Positions 35,985-45,343 of a DNA stretch of 64,000 bases are shown here, in pieces. Each line of letters begins with the position of its first letter. Position 1 is the stretch's first letter. The translations under genes were made by a program, and so were the position numbers. The notes under the pieces were generated by a model. The model made no database searches, was not told where the DNA came from, and saw only the letters and a list, made by a program, of their open reading frames with translations. Origin of the DNA: Azospirillum sp. OGB3 (lineage in GTDB: Bacteria > Pseudomonadota > Alphaproteobacteria > Azospirillales > Azospirillaceae); the NCBI RefSeq assembly GCF_014192915.1, contig NZ_JACHYN010000019.1, forward strand, positions 35,877 to 99,876, read 5' to 3'.

Positions 35985-37154
35985 TCACTTTACCAGCGGT
36001 TCGTAGCGGGCGTCGGTCAGCGTCTTCATGAAGGCGACCAGCGCCTTGATTCGGCGGTCGTCGAGCGCCGGGCCCTCCTCCAGCTCCTTGATGGAGACGG
36101 TGGCGGCGACCTCCGGATTGCCCCAGGGCTTGCCGGTCTCCGGGTTGATCTGGTCCGCCGGCTTGCGGCTGTTGTACTTGTTGTAGAAGCGGACGACGGT
36201 CTCCAGATCCTTGAAGACGCCATTGTGCATGTAGGGGCCGGTCACCGCGACGTTGCGCAGGGTCGGCGTCTTGAACTTCCCTTCATAAGCCTTCTGGCCC
36301 TTCAGCGCCGGGTTCTCGGCCAGCCCGCGGTCGATGTGAGTCGCCGCCACGCCGTTGGCCGCCCGCAGCTCCGCGTTCACCGGAACGCCGATGTTGTGGT
36401 ACTCGTAGTTCGTGAAGACCTCGTTCGTCGCTGCCGGCATCGCGTTCAGCTTGTGGCAGACGTTGCAGTTGGTGAACTGCTGCGAGAAGAACAGGGTCAT
36501 TCCCAGTTCCTCCTCGCCGGTCATCTTGTATTCGCCGCGCAGATAACGGTCGTACTTGGAATCGAAGGGCGAGAAGACATCGGTCTTCTCGAAGGCGGCG
36601 ATGCTGTCGGTCATCGCGTCGTAGGCGCGATCGGCGTCGTCCAGCACTCCCGCGCCGTAAAGCGCGACGAAGCTCCGCGCGTAATCGGCATTCTCCTTCA
36701 GCCGCCCCTGCACCTCCGCCTTGGAGGCCATGGCCATCTCGGCGGGGTTCAGCGGCGGCCCGCCGGCCTGCTCCTGGAGGGTGGCGGCCCGGCCGTCGTG
36801 GAACTGCCCGCCGAAGGGAACCCCACTGGCCTTGAAGCCGAATCGCGGGGCGAGGTGGGCGTAGGCGGCGGTCGGCGCGTTGCGGTCGCCCAGCGACTTC
36901 CCGTCCGCCCCCAGCGACGCCGCGCCGCGCGGGTCGGCAAAGCCGAATTCCGGGTTGTGGCACGTCGCGCAGGACTGGCTGCGCGTTGAGGACAGGTTGT
37001 TGTCGAAGAACAGCGCCTTGCCCAGTTCGGCCTTCGCCTTCTGCAAATCCGCCGGATCGGCCGCCAAGCCGGAGCCACCGGCGATCAACAGGCCAGCGAT
37101 CAACACAGAGGACAGCACCGCGGCCGGCGCGACATATTTGCCGAACAATGACAT
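35985..37154 (-). CDS. MauG/CcpA-like dihaem cytochrome c peroxidase
   Basis: 389 residues. The N-terminus is a signal peptide or anchor (VAPAAVLSSVLIAGLLIAGG). Two haem sites are present: SCATCH near residue 60 and NCNVCH near residue 228. The protein follows the bacterial dihaem peroxidase layout, including the SLGDRNAPT, FGGQFHDGRA and FKTPTLRNVAVTGPYMHNGVF segments. It is the first gene of the iron operon on this strand, with a Fur-box-like site upstream. It may handle peroxide or act in iron oxidation. The start at 37154 is favoured because the longer frame adds an unlikely leader. Confidence 0.88.
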   Translation of the reverse strand: MSLFGKYVAPAAVLSSVLIAGLLIAGGSGLAADPADLQKAKAELGKALFFDNNLSSTRSQSCATCHNPEFGFADPRGAASLGADGKSLGDRNAPTAAYAHLAPRFGFKASGVPFGGQFHDGRAATLQEQAGGPPLNPAEMAMASKAEVQGRLKENADYARSFVALYGAGVLDDADRAYDAMTDSIAAFEKTDVFSPFDSKYDRYLRGEYKMTGEEELGMTLFFSQQFTNCNVCHKLNAMPAATNEVFTNYEYHNIGVPVNAELRAANGVAATHIDRGLAENPALKGQKAYEGKFKTPTLRNVAVTGPYMHNGVFKDLETVVRFYNKYNSRKPADQINPETGKPWGNPEVAATVSIKELEEGPALDDRRIKALVAFMKTLTDARYEPLVK

Positions 37155-37874
37155 CCTGACTCTCGCTCCTTGACGGCGGTGGCCCACGGCGGCAATCCAT
37201 GGCGGGGCTTGCCGGTCAGTATCCATGCCCTTCGGCCTGGATGATAGTTATTCTCATTATCACGAACGTGCGACCTATTGCCACTGGTCGTAGGACCGGT
37301 GGGATTAACTCCCCGCCCCGTTCGTCCGGTCCCGTTCCCGGACGGACGATCCGGACCGGGCGCTTGAGCCTCACGAAAAAGGGTACCCCGACCCGGCTAC
37401 CGACTCTGCTTCGCCAACCGGTGGGCTTGCCGCCATTCCGGGGTGAGGCGGCACCACCGTCGGGACTCCAAATTCTCCGCACGCCGCGAAGGGAGCGGCA
37501 TCACCCACACGGGCGCAACACCGGCATAATCCGATAATCACTTTAAATTCTAAACAATTCCCTTCAAGGCAATCCGCCTGTCCTTCGCCTCTCCACATGG
37601 CGTTCTTCTCCCCGTTTCTTTGACGCGACGCCCTTGCGCATCGCAATGCCCGCCCTTTGCTGGAGACAGCGCGGAAAGTTGCGTTTCGGATGACAAAGAC
37701 AACGGCGCCGGCCCGCCGGACTACCCCAATCGATAGGTTTATTAAAATGCCGGCCTTCGCCATCCTTCAAATCACAGACGCCGTGCATTCCTCGAAAATC
37801 AGTAATCAAGCCCCTCCGCTTCACCGCATTGAAGCGAAAGCCCTTCGCATCACAATTATCAACGGAGACAATCA
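37155..37874. other. Divergent intergenic region between iron operon and pilus locus
   Basis: About 720 bases separating the minus-strand dihaem peroxidase gene from the plus-strand flp gene. It contains the Fur-box-like site at 37243-37261. The part from about 37530 to 37860 is relatively AT-rich and should contain the pilus promoter. Open frames across it are not protein-like. I saw no RNA gene or further regulatory motif. Confidence 0.5.
37243..37261. promoter_or_regulatory. Fur-box-like operator before the iron operon
   Basis: GATAGTTATTCTCATTATC matches the 19-bp Fur consensus at 15 of 19 positions, including the full right half CATTATC. It lies about 90 bases before the dihaem peroxidase start. 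A second, weaker site precedes the imelysin gene. Iron repression is the expected consequence if Fur binds. Confidence 0.65.
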
Positions 37875-38087
37875 ATGACCCTGTTTGCCAACGTCCGCGC
37901 CATCATTTTCCCGGTCCAGGCCGCGACCAAGGACCGCAAGGGCATCACTGCCCTCGAATACGGTCTGGCGGCGGCGCTGGTCGCGCTGGTGATCATCGGC
38001 GGCGCCCGCACCTTCGGCACCAACGTCAGCACCCTGTTCACCGGTATCGGCACGACGGTCAGCGGCACCTCGACGACCATCCCGTAA
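37875..38087 (+). CDS. flp: Flp/Fap-type major pilin
   Basis: 70 residues. A short basic leader is followed by the prepilin site KGITALEYG: cleavage after Gly23 leaves Ile as residue 1, with Glu at +5 and Tyr at +6, the Flp G/xxxxEY pattern. A hydrophobic helix (AAALVALVIIGG) follows, then a Thr/Ser-rich tail. It is the structural subunit of the tight-adherence pilus. The gene is first in the locus, 37 bases before the prepilin peptidase, and probably has the strongest ribosome loading (AGGAGACAATCA-type site, GGAGA about seven bases before ATG). Confidence 0.9.
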   Translation: MTLFANVRAIIFPVQAATKDRKGITALEYGLAAALVALVIIGGARTFGTNVSTLFTGIGTTVSGTSTTIP

Positions 38088-38124
38088 GCGCCGCACCTCT
38101 CCCCTCCCACGCAAAGCTCCCGCC

Positions 38125-38697
38125 ATGGAAACGATCGCGGTCCTCGATCCCCTCTCCCTGGCACTGCCCATGGCGGGGCTTGCGCTGGGCTGGGCGGCGG
38201 CGGACGACCTGTGCCGGCGCATCATCCCCGACACGGTGTCCGTCGTCCTCGCCACCCTCGGCCTCGCGCTTCCGCTCTGGCAAGGCGCCCCCTTTCCCTG
38301 GGTCAGCCTTGCCGCTGCCGCCGCGCTGTTCCTGGTCCTGTGCGCCCTGCACGGGCGGGGCTGGCTGGGCGGCGGCGACGTGAAGCTGGCCTCGGCCATC
38401 CTGCTGCTGGTCGGGGTGGAGCGGGCCGCCCCCTTCGCGACCGCCACCGCGCTGGCCGGCGGCGTCCTGTCCCTCCTCTATCTCGCCGGGTGGCTGGTCC
38501 TGCGCAACGCGCGCCCGGCGCGCCGGCTGCTGCGCCGCTTCGGCGGGCTCTCCGGCCCGGCCCGTCTGCCGGCCCGCATCCTGGCCGCCGAGGCGCACCG
38601 CATCGCCACCCGCCATTCCGTGCCCTACGGCGTCGCCCTGGCCGCCGGCGGGCTGCTCACCCTCTCCAACCCCACCGGAGGAGCGGCATGGTTCTGA
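38125..38697 (+). CDS. cpaA: Prepilin peptidase TadV/CpaA
   Basis: 190 residues with about six membrane helices. It is an A24-type aspartyl prepilin peptidase: the first catalytic Asp is in AADDLCRRIIPD (Asp28) and the second in the GGGDVKL motif (Asp85). It removes the leader from Flp and from the TadE-like minor pilins. The C-terminal region extends past the last helix beyond the minimal TadV length, with a basic segment. It overlaps the next gene, cpaB, by ten bases. Confidence 0.88.
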   Translation: METIAVLDPLSLALPMAGLALGWAAADDLCRRIIPDTVSVVLATLGLALPLWQGAPFPWVSLAAAAALFLVLCALHGRGWLGGGDVKLASAILLLVGVERAAPFATATALAGGVLSLLYLAGWLVLRNARPARRLLRRFGGLSGPARLPARILAAEAHRIATRHSVPYGVALAAGGLLTLSNPTGGAAWF

Positions 38698-39566
38698 GAG
38701 TGCTTTTCCTGTCCCTGCTGCTCGTCGGGCTGTCGCTGGTGGGCTACGTCTCCTTCTCGATGCTGCCGGCCCCGACCGCCGCCGTCGCGGTCCCGGCGCC
38801 CCAGGCGCCCATGGACTCCGTTCTGGTCGCCGCCCGCCCGATCTCCACCGGCATGCTGCTGCGCGCCGAGGATCTGCGCTGGGAGCCCTGGCCGCCGGGC
38901 CGTCTGGTGGACGGCTACATGGTGCGGGGCCGCGTCGCGGAAGGCGCCTACAGCGGCGCCGTCACCCGGAGGTCCTTCGCGGCGGGCGAGCCGATCATGG
39001 CCGGCCACATCGTCGCGCCGGGGGAGCGCGGCTTCCTCGCCGCCGTCCTGTCGCCGGGCAGCCGCGCCGTCTCGGTGGCGGTGGACGCGGTCAGCGCGAC
39101 CGGCGGGCTGATCTGGCCGGGCGACCGCGTGGACCTGATCCTGACCCAGAATTTCGAATCCCAGGCGGGGCGCGACCTGCGCAGCCGGGCGGTCGGCGAA
39201 ACCGTGCTCCAGAACCTGCGTGTCATCGCCATCGACCAGCAGCTCGGCGAGGCCGGCATGGTGAAGAGCGGGCCGGACGGCCGCGTTCCCCGCACCGTGA
39301 CGCTGGAGGTCACCGCCCGCCAGAGCGAGACGGTGACCGTCGCCGCCACCATGGGCAAGCTGTCGCTGGCGCTGCGCAGCCTGCTCGCCGACGAGACCGT
39401 CCTCGCCGCCGGGGAGGCGGAGCCCGCCTCCGCCCCCACCTGGGCCGAGGACGTGTCGCCCGCCCTGCGCCAGCTTCCCGCACCCCACAGCGCGGAGGCG
39501 CCCGCCGCCCGCCGTCCGGCGCTGCTCATCATCCGCGGCTCCAAGACGGAAACACTCGAACGCTGA
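38688..39566 (+). CDS. cpaB: Flp pilus assembly protein CpaB/RcpC
   Basis: 292 residues. One N-terminal membrane helix (LFLSLLLVGLSLVGYVSF) is followed by a SAF domain (about 42-110: DSVLVAARPISTGMLLRAEDL) and the RcpC/CpaB region with VSVAVDAVSATGGLIWPGDRVDLILTQ. It forms part of the periplasmic pilus complex near the secretin. The ATG at 38688 follows GGAGGAGCGGC and overlaps the peptidase gene, consistent with coupled translation. The length is within the usual family range. Confidence 0.9.
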   Translation: MVLRVLFLSLLLVGLSLVGYVSFSMLPAPTAAVAVPAPQAPMDSVLVAARPISTGMLLRAEDLRWEPWPPGRLVDGYMVRGRVAEGAYSGAVTRRSFAAGEPIMAGHIVAPGERGFLAAVLSPGSRAVSVAVDAVSATGGLIWPGDRVDLILTQNFESQAGRDLRSRAVGETVLQNLRVIAIDQQLGEAGMVKSGPDGRVPRTVTLEVTARQSETVTVAATMGKLSLALRSLLADETVLAAGEAEPASAPTWAEDVSPALRQLPAPHSAEAPAARRPALLIIRGSKTETLER

Positions 39567-39596
39567 CCGGCGCGCCGACCCAGGGGGGACGAATTC

Positions 39597-41045
39597 ATGA
39601 CGATGGCAACCATCAACACCACAAGCCGGGTCACGGCCTTCAAGTTCATGGGGGCGGTCCTTCTCGCCGGACTCTTCGCGGCTCTGGCCATGTCGCCCGC
39701 CCAGGCGCAGCAGCGCCCCCGCGAAATCACGCTGGAGGTCGGCGGCGGGCAGCCGGTCAACCTGCCGGCCCCGGCGGCCAGCGTCTTCACCTCCGCCCCG
39801 GAGATCGCCGACGTGCAGGCGTCCGGTCCGCAGGCCTTCTTCATCGTCGCCAAGACGCCGGGACGGGCCAGCGTCTACGCCCTGTCGGCGGACAACAAGC
39901 CGCTGGCCTCCTTCAGCGTCGTCGTCACCATGCCGGTCGGCGACCTGCGGTCGAAGCTGGTCGCCCAGGTGCCCAACGCCGCCATCGACGTGCAGAGCAC
40001 CGGCAACGGCATCACGCTGACCGGCACCGTCTCCTCCCCCGCCACGGCGCGGCAGATGGTCGAACTGGCCGAGCGCTACGTCGGGCAGGGGCAGACCGTC
40101 ACCAACCGCCTGACCGTCGCCTCCCCGGCCCAGGTCAACCTGCGGGTCCGCGTTGCCGAGGTGTCGCGCCAAGTGACCAAGGAGCTGGGCGTCAATTTCG
40201 AGAGCATGTTCAACATCGGCTCCTTCGCCTTCGGGATCGCCACCGGGCGGCCCATCCTCGACGCCGCCGGCAACCTGATCCGCGCCATCCCCCCAACCAA
40301 CTCCATCGGTGGCAGCTACCGCTCCAGCAACGGGCGGGTGGACATCAACACGGTGGTGGACGCGCTGGCCGAGGATGGGCTGATCACCGTGCTGGCCGAG
40401 CCGAACCTGACCGCCCTGTCCGGCGAGACGGCCAGCTTCCTGGCCGGCGGCGAGTTCCCCATCCCGATCGCCCAGTACGACCGCACCACCACCATCCAGT
40501 TCAAGAAGTACGGCGTCAGCCTGGACTTCACCCCGACCGTGCTGGGCGCCGGCCAGATCAGCATGCGCGTCCGCCCGGAGGTCAGCGAGCTGACCAACAA
40601 CGGCGCCGTCGTGGTCGACTCCATCCGCATCCCCGGCCTGTCGGTGCGCCGCGCCGAGACGACCATCGAGCTGGCCAGCGGGCAGAGCTTTGCCATCGCC
40701 GGCCTGCTCCAGAACAACACCTCGGCGACGCTGGACGCCGTGCCGGGGCTGGGCGACGTGCCGGTGCTGGGGGCGCTGTTCCACTCCAGCAAGTTCCGCC
40801 GCAACGAGACGGAGCTGGTCATCGTCGTGACCCCCTACCTCGTCCGTCCGGTGTCCGCCGCCAACGCGCTCTCCGCCCCGACCGACGGCTTTGTCGCGGC
40901 GACCGACGTGGAGCGGATCTTCCTGAACCGCGCCCAGAGCCTGCATCCCCCGGCAGGTGGCAACAGCGGCTCCGGCGCTGCCCCGATGATGATCGGGCCG
41001 GGCGCCGCCCGCCTGCATGGCGACGCCGGCTTCAGCCTCCAATGA
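39597..41045 (+). CDS. cpaC: Secretin CpaC/RcpA of the Flp pilus
   Basis: 482 residues. A signal peptide (hydrophobic run ending AMSPAQA near residue 37) leads into an N-terminal BON/pilus-associated domain (about 40-175) and the secretin domain (about 190-450), with VRVAEVSRQVTKELG, LAEPNLTALSGETASFLAGGEFPIP and the terminal VPVLGALFHSSKFRRNETELVIVVTPYLV. It forms the outer-membrane ring through which the pilus passes. A GGGGGG ribosome site lies eight bases before ATG. The stop codon overlaps the start of cpaD (ATGA). Confidence 0.92.
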   Translation: MTMATINTTSRVTAFKFMGAVLLAGLFAALAMSPAQAQQRPREITLEVGGGQPVNLPAPAASVFTSAPEIADVQASGPQAFFIVAKTPGRASVYALSADNKPLASFSVVVTMPVGDLRSKLVAQVPNAAIDVQSTGNGITLTGTVSSPATARQMVELAERYVGQGQTVTNRLTVASPAQVNLRVRVAEVSRQVTKELGVNFESMFNIGSFAFGIATGRPILDAAGNLIRAIPPTNSIGGSYRSSNGRVDINTVVDALAEDGLITVLAEPNLTALSGETASFLAGGEFPIPIAQYDRTTTIQFKKYGVSLDFTPTVLGAGQISMRVRPEVSELTNNGAVVVDSIRIPGLSVRRAETTIELASGQSFAIAGLLQNNTSATLDAVPGLGDVPVLGALFHSSKFRRNETELVIVVTPYLVRPVSAANALSAPTDGFVAATDVERIFLNRAQSLHPPAGGNSGSGAAPMMIGPGAARLHGDAGFSLQ

Positions 41046-41749
41046 CCCCTTTCGCGGAGCACAGCGCCATGACCAGAGCCATGCTGCCCAGAGCCATGCG
41101 AACGCCGATGCTGCTTCTGCCACTCCTCATGGGTCTGCTGGGCGGCTGCGCCGTACCGCAGACGCCCCCGCCGATGCCCACCGCCCATACCCCCGCCGTC
41201 AAGGCGCTGAGCACCGCCGTCCCCTTCGCCATCGACCCGCGCAGCGGCGCCATCGCGGCGGAGGAGCGCGCCCGCGTGGTCCGCACGGTGGCCGGTCTCG
41301 GCCGCGACACCACCCCCCACGTGACGGTCACCGGCCCGCTGCTCGCCGCCCCGGCGCAGGCCGCCGCCGTCGCCCTGCTGGGCGGGGCCGGCGTGCCGGT
41401 GGAGAACGTCACCTTCGCCCCCGACCAGACCGGCGCCCCGGCACTCCAGGTGACCAGCTACGTCGCGCTGGCCCCGGACTGCCAAGCGTGGAGCGACATC
41501 TACAGCGGCTGGTACCAGAACAGCCCGACCGCGGCGCTGGGCTGCAGCAACCAGCGCAACCTCGCTTTGATGCTGGCCGACCCGCGAGACTTGGTGCAGG
41601 GGCGCGAGACCGCGCCCGCCGACGGCCAGCGCATGGCCGGCGCCGTCCAGCGCTACCGCGCCGACAAGGTGAAGCCCTTCGTGAAGGGGAACACGTCCAG
41701 CGCCTTCCTGCTGGCCCCCGCCCTGAACGGAAGCCAGGAGGACCAATGA
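41042..41749 (+). CDS. cpaD: Pilus assembly lipoprotein CpaD
   Basis: 235 residues. The N-terminal hydrophobic stretch ends in LLGGC, a lipobox, so the mature protein is anchored by Cys near residue 36. The remainder matches CpaD, with VTVTGPLLAAPAQAAAVALLGGAGVP and SNQRNLALMLADPRDLVQGRE. CpaD helps place the secretin in the outer membrane. The start overlaps the secretin stop by four bases; later in-frame ATGs are possible before the signal peptide. It ends overlapping cpaE. Confidence 0.88.
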   Translation: MTPFAEHSAMTRAMLPRAMRTPMLLLPLLMGLLGGCAVPQTPPPMPTAHTPAVKALSTAVPFAIDPRSGAIAAEERARVVRTVAGLGRDTTPHVTVTGPLLAAPAQAAAVALLGGAGVPVENVTFAPDQTGAPALQVTSYVALAPDCQAWSDIYSGWYQNSPTAALGCSNQRNLALMLADPRDLVQGRETAPADGQRMAGAVQRYRADKVKPFVKGNTSSAFLLAPALNGSQEDQ

Positions 41750-42957
41750 GCCTGCTCGCCACCCTGCTCGGCGAGGCGCCCTCGCCGGCCGACGCCGCCC
41801 GCGGCACCGGTCCCCGCCTGCTCGCCTACGTCGCCGACGCGGCCAGCGCCGCCCTGCTGACCCGCACCGCCCCGTCCCTGCTGCCGTGCGAAGTGCGGAC
41901 CGGCGACATCCGCAGCGCCGTCCGCGATCTCGCTCGCCAGCGCTCCCCCGACCTGCTGCTGGTCGATCTGTCCGGCGTCGCCGAGCCGCTGGCCGCCATG
42001 GAGGCGCTGGCCGGGGTCTGCGACCCGTCGGTCCGGGTCATCGCGGTCGGCGACAGCAACGACATCGGCCTCTACCGCGACCTGCGCCGGATCGGGGTCA
42101 CCGACTACCTGTTCAAGCCGCTGTCCCGCGACCTGCTGGAGGGGGCGCTGCGCGCCGCCGGCGCCGGCGCCGTGGCGGACGAGGCGGCGGGCCGGCTGGG
42201 CAAGCTGGTGGCGGTGGTCGGCGCGCGCGGCGGCGTGGGCACGACCACGGTGGCGGTGCATCTGGGCTGCTGGCTGGCCGACGGCGCGCGCGGCCGCACG
42301 GCGCTGGTCGACCTCGACCTGCAGAACGGAACGGTGGCGCTGGCCCTCAACCTGCGCCCCGAGCCGGCGCTGCGCGAGGCGGTGGAGGCGCCCGACCGGG
42401 TGGACGACGTGTTCATGGAGCGCGCCATGGTCGCCGCGACCGACCGCCTCTCCGTCCTGGCGGCCGAGGAGCCGGTGGAGGACGTGATCGACATCGCGCC
42501 GAGCGCCGCCCTGTCGGTGCTGAACCGGTTGCAGGCCCGCCACAACTACGTCGTCGTGGACGCCGGCCGCGCCCAGGGCGGGGCCGCCCGCGCCGCGCTG
42601 GAGGCGGCGTCCATCGTGGTCCTGGTCGGCGACGCCAGCGTCGCGGGGCTGCGCGATCTGGTGCGGCTGCGCGCCGCCATCGCGCGGCGGGCCGGCGGCG
42701 GGCGTCTCGTCACCGTCCTGAACCGGCGCGGCGCCCCCGGCGAGCTTCCGGCGGCGGATCTGATGCGCACGCTGGGCGAGCCGCCGGAACACGCCCTGCC
42801 CTACCGCCCGGTGCCGCTGGCCGTCGCCGCGGGAGTCGGCGAGCCGGCCTTCCGCCACTGCCGCCGCTTCCGCGAAGCGATGGAGCGGCTGGGCGCCGAC
42901 GTTGCCGGCCAGCCCGCCGCCCAGGACGGCTTGTTCCGCCGCTGGGTGCGGCGATGA
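41746..42957 (+). CDS. cpaE: CpaE/TadZ pilus localisation ATPase
   Basis: 403 residues. An N-terminal receiver-like domain (about 22-140: LLLVDLSGVAEPL and SNDIGLYRDLRRIGVTDYLFKP) lacks the full acidic cluster of true response regulators. A MinD/ParA-type domain follows, with the deviant Walker motif VGARGGVGTTTVAVHLG near residue 160 and VDLDLQNGT. TadZ/CpaE places the pilus machine at the cell pole. Both edges overlap neighbours by an ATGA: cpaD upstream and cpaF downstream. Confidence 0.9.
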   Translation: MSLLATLLGEAPSPADAARGTGPRLLAYVADAASAALLTRTAPSLLPCEVRTGDIRSAVRDLARQRSPDLLLVDLSGVAEPLAAMEALAGVCDPSVRVIAVGDSNDIGLYRDLRRIGVTDYLFKPLSRDLLEGALRAAGAGAVADEAAGRLGKLVAVVGARGGVGTTTVAVHLGCWLADGARGRTALVDLDLQNGTVALALNLRPEPALREAVEAPDRVDDVFMERAMVAATDRLSVLAAEEPVEDVIDIAPSAALSVLNRLQARHNYVVVDAGRAQGGAARAALEAASIVVLVGDASVAGLRDLVRLRAAIARRAGGGRLVTVLNRRGAPGELPAADLMRTLGEPPEHALPYRPVPLAVAAGVGEPAFRHCRRFREAMERLGADVAGQPAAQDGLFRRWVRR

Positions 42958-44360
42958 GCACGCTGTTCGGCCGCAAGGCGGCACCCCCCTCCCTTGCGGT
43001 CGCCAGCCCGCCGGCCGAGGAGTCGAAGCCCGCCCCGGCACCGGCTTCAGTTGCAGCACCGGCGGCGGCCCCCTCCCCGCCGCCGCCGGCCGCGCTACGC
43101 CCGGTCAACCGCTCGCTGAACGACATCCGGTCGCAGGTGCTGGCCCGCATCGACCCGGCCACCATCGCCGACATGCCGGCGGAGACGCTGCGCCCGCTGG
43201 TCGAGCGGCTGATCGACGACATCGCCACCACCAGCCGCAGCCAGCTGAACGGGCGCGAGCAGGCCACGCTGGCGACGGAGCTGGTCCACGACATGATCGG
43301 GCTGGGGCCGCTGGAGCCGCTGCTGGCCGACGACGCGATCACCGACATCATGGTCAACGGTCCGTCGCGCACCTTCGCCGAGCAGCGCGGCAAGCTGGTC
43401 GAGATGCCGGTGCGCTTCCGCGACGCCGGGCATCTGCTGAACATCGCGCAGCGCATTGCCTCGGCGGTTGGGCGGCGGGTGGACGAATCCAGCCCAATGG
43501 TCGACGCCCGGCTGGCCGACGGCAGCCGCGTCAACATCGTGGTGCCGCCGCTGGCGCTCGACGGCGCCTGCATCTCCATCCGCAAATTCGCCCGCCGCAC
43601 CATCGGCTTCCGCGAGCTGGTGGAGTTCCGCAGCATGTCCGAGCCGATGGCCCGCGCGCTGGAGATCATCGGGCGCTGCCGGCTGAACGTCATCATCTCC
43701 GGCGGCACCGGCTCGGGCAAGACGACCCTGCTCAACGCCATGTCCCGCCCCATCGAGGCGACCGAGCGCGTCATCACCATCGAGGACGCGGCCGAACTCC
43801 AGCTCCAGCAGCCCCACGTCGTCCGGCTGGAGACGCGCCCGCCCAACCTGGAGGGCCAGGGGCAGGTGACGCAGCGCGACCTCGTCCGCAACGCGCTGCG
43901 CATGCGCCCCGACCGCATCATCATCGGCGAGGTGCGCGGGGCGGAGGCCTTCGACATGCTCCAGGCCATGAACACCGGCCATGACGGGTCGATGTCGACC
44001 ATCCACGCCAACAACCCGCGCGACGCGCTGAGCCGCGTCGAGAACATGGTGCTGATGGCCGGCATGAACCTGCCCAGCCGGGCCATCCGCCAGCAGATCG
44101 CCGGGGCGGTCAACGTCATCGTCCAGGTCCAGCGCATGCGCGACGGCGTGCGCCGCATCACCCACGTCACCGAACTGGTCGGCATGGAGGGTGACGTGAT
44201 CCTGACCCAGGACCTCTTCACCTTCGAGTTCCGCGGCGAGAACCGCGACGGCATCCTGGAGGGGCGCTACGCCGCCACCGGCCTGCGCCCGCGCTTCGCC
44301 GAGCGGCTGGCCTATTTCGGGCAGGAGGCGGCCTGGAACGCCGCCACCACCGGCCTGTAG
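42954..44360 (+). CDS. cpaF: Pilus secretion ATPase CpaF/TadA
   Basis: 468 residues. A Pro/Ala-rich N-terminus (to about residue 55) precedes the type II/IV secretion ATPase core. Walker A GGTGSGKTT begins at residue 250; the Asp box ITIEDAAELQ, a Walker B region RPDRIIIGEVRGAEAFDMLQ and the His box GHDGSMSTIHANN follow. It is the hexameric motor on the cytoplasmic face of the pilus platform formed by TadB and TadC. It starts overlapping the cpaE stop codon. Confidence 0.93.
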   Translation: MSTLFGRKAAPPSLAVASPPAEESKPAPAPASVAAPAAAPSPPPPAALRPVNRSLNDIRSQVLARIDPATIADMPAETLRPLVERLIDDIATTSRSQLNGREQATLATELVHDMIGLGPLEPLLADDAITDIMVNGPSRTFAEQRGKLVEMPVRFRDAGHLLNIAQRIASAVGRRVDESSPMVDARLADGSRVNIVVPPLALDGACISIRKFARRTIGFRELVEFRSMSEPMARALEIIGRCRLNVIISGGTGSGKTTLLNAMSRPIEATERVITIEDAAELQLQQPHVVRLETRPPNLEGQGQVTQRDLVRNALRMRPDRIIIGEVRGAEAFDMLQAMNTGHDGSMSTIHANNPRDALSRVENMVLMAGMNLPSRAIRQQIAGAVNVIVQVQRMRDGVRRITHVTELVGMEGDVILTQDLFTFEFRGENRDGILEGRYAATGLRPRFAERLAYFGQEAAWNAATTGL

Positions 44361-44377
44361 CGGAGGAGGGACACGCG

Positions 44378-45343
44378 ATGGACCGCATCCAGGCCCTCCA
44401 GCTCGCCACCCTCCTCCTCGGCGTCGGGACGCTGCTGTTCGCCCTCTCCACCCTGCGCGCGTTCCGCCGCCACACGGCGCTGCGCCGCCGGCTGGCCGCC
44501 CTGTCGGCCGAGGCGCGGGCGGTGGTGGAGGACGGCAGCCCCGACATCACCGGCGCCGGGTCCCTGACCTTCGCCGACCGGGTGAAGCGGCGCATGTCGC
44601 GCTTTTACGCGCGGCGCCAGACCGTCTATCTGCCGCCGGGCGTCCGGCTGTGGCGGGCGCTGCTCGCCGCCGTGGTCGCCGCCGGCCTGTGCTGGTGGCT
44701 GGGCGGGCCGGTGATGGGCGACGCGGGGGCCACGACCGCCGCCGCGGCAGCCCTGCTGGTCACCCCGCGCATCGTCTTCGCCACCAGCCGCCGCAAGACG
44801 CTGGAGGCGCTGATGAACCAGCTTCCCGACGCGATCAGCCTCGTCGTGCGCGCCACCCGCGCCGGCATCCCGGTCTCGGAAAGCCTGCGCATGGTCGGCA
44901 CCGAGCTGTCCGAGCCGATCGCCCCGCTGTTCCGCCGCATCGTCGACGAGACGGCCATGGGCATCGACCTGGAGACCGTGCTGTCCCGCGCCGCCGCCAA
45001 CGTCCGCCTGCCGGAGTTCCGCTTCTTCGTCGTCACCCTGCTGCTGCAGCGGGAGACCGGCGGCAACCTGACGGAGCCGCTGGAGAATCTGGCCGACATG
45101 ATCCGCCAGCGCCGCCGCGTGCAGATGCGCACCCGCGCACTGACGTCGGAGGCGCGCAGCTCCGCCGCCGTGCTGGCCGCCCTGCCCTTCCTGGCCGGCG
45201 GCGGCATGGCGATGCTGAACCCCGACTACGCGATGCGGCTGATCGACGAGCCGAGCGGCCAGACGATGCTGGCGGTGGCCGGCGGGCTGCTGCTGGTCGG
45301 CGTCGGCTCCATGCAGCTCCTCATCCGGAGGACCCTGTCATGA
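44378..45343 (+). CDS. tadB: Pilus inner-membrane platform protein TadB
   Basis: 321 residues. It has an N-terminal membrane helix, two central helices, then the T2SSF domain (about 140-270) with LPDAISLVVRATRAGIPVSESLRMVG and LLLQRETGGNLTEPLENLADMIRQR, and two C-terminal helices. With TadC it forms the inner-membrane platform on which CpaF acts. GGAGGAGGG lies seven bases before the ATG. It overlaps tadC by four bases. Confidence 0.9.
   Translation: MDRIQALQLATLLLGVGTLLFALSTLRAFRRHTALRRRLAALSAEARAVVEDGSPDITGAGSLTFADRVKRRMSRFYARRQTVYLPPGVRLWRALLAAVVAAGLCWWLGGPVMGDAGATTAAAAALLVTPRIVFATSRRKTLEALMNQLPDAISLVVRATRAGIPVSESLRMVGTELSEPIAPLFRRIVDETAMGIDLETVLSRAAANVRLPEFRFFVVTLLLQRETGGNLTEPLENLADMIRQRRRVQMRTRALTSEARSSAAVLAALPFLAGGGMAMLNPDYAMRLIDEPSGQTMLAVAGGLLLVGVGSMQLLIRRTLS

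Noticed and set aside
37371..37763. Minus-strand frame of 130 codons between the iron operon and flp
   Set aside because: No recognisable protein features or ribosome site; better explained as regulatory spacer.
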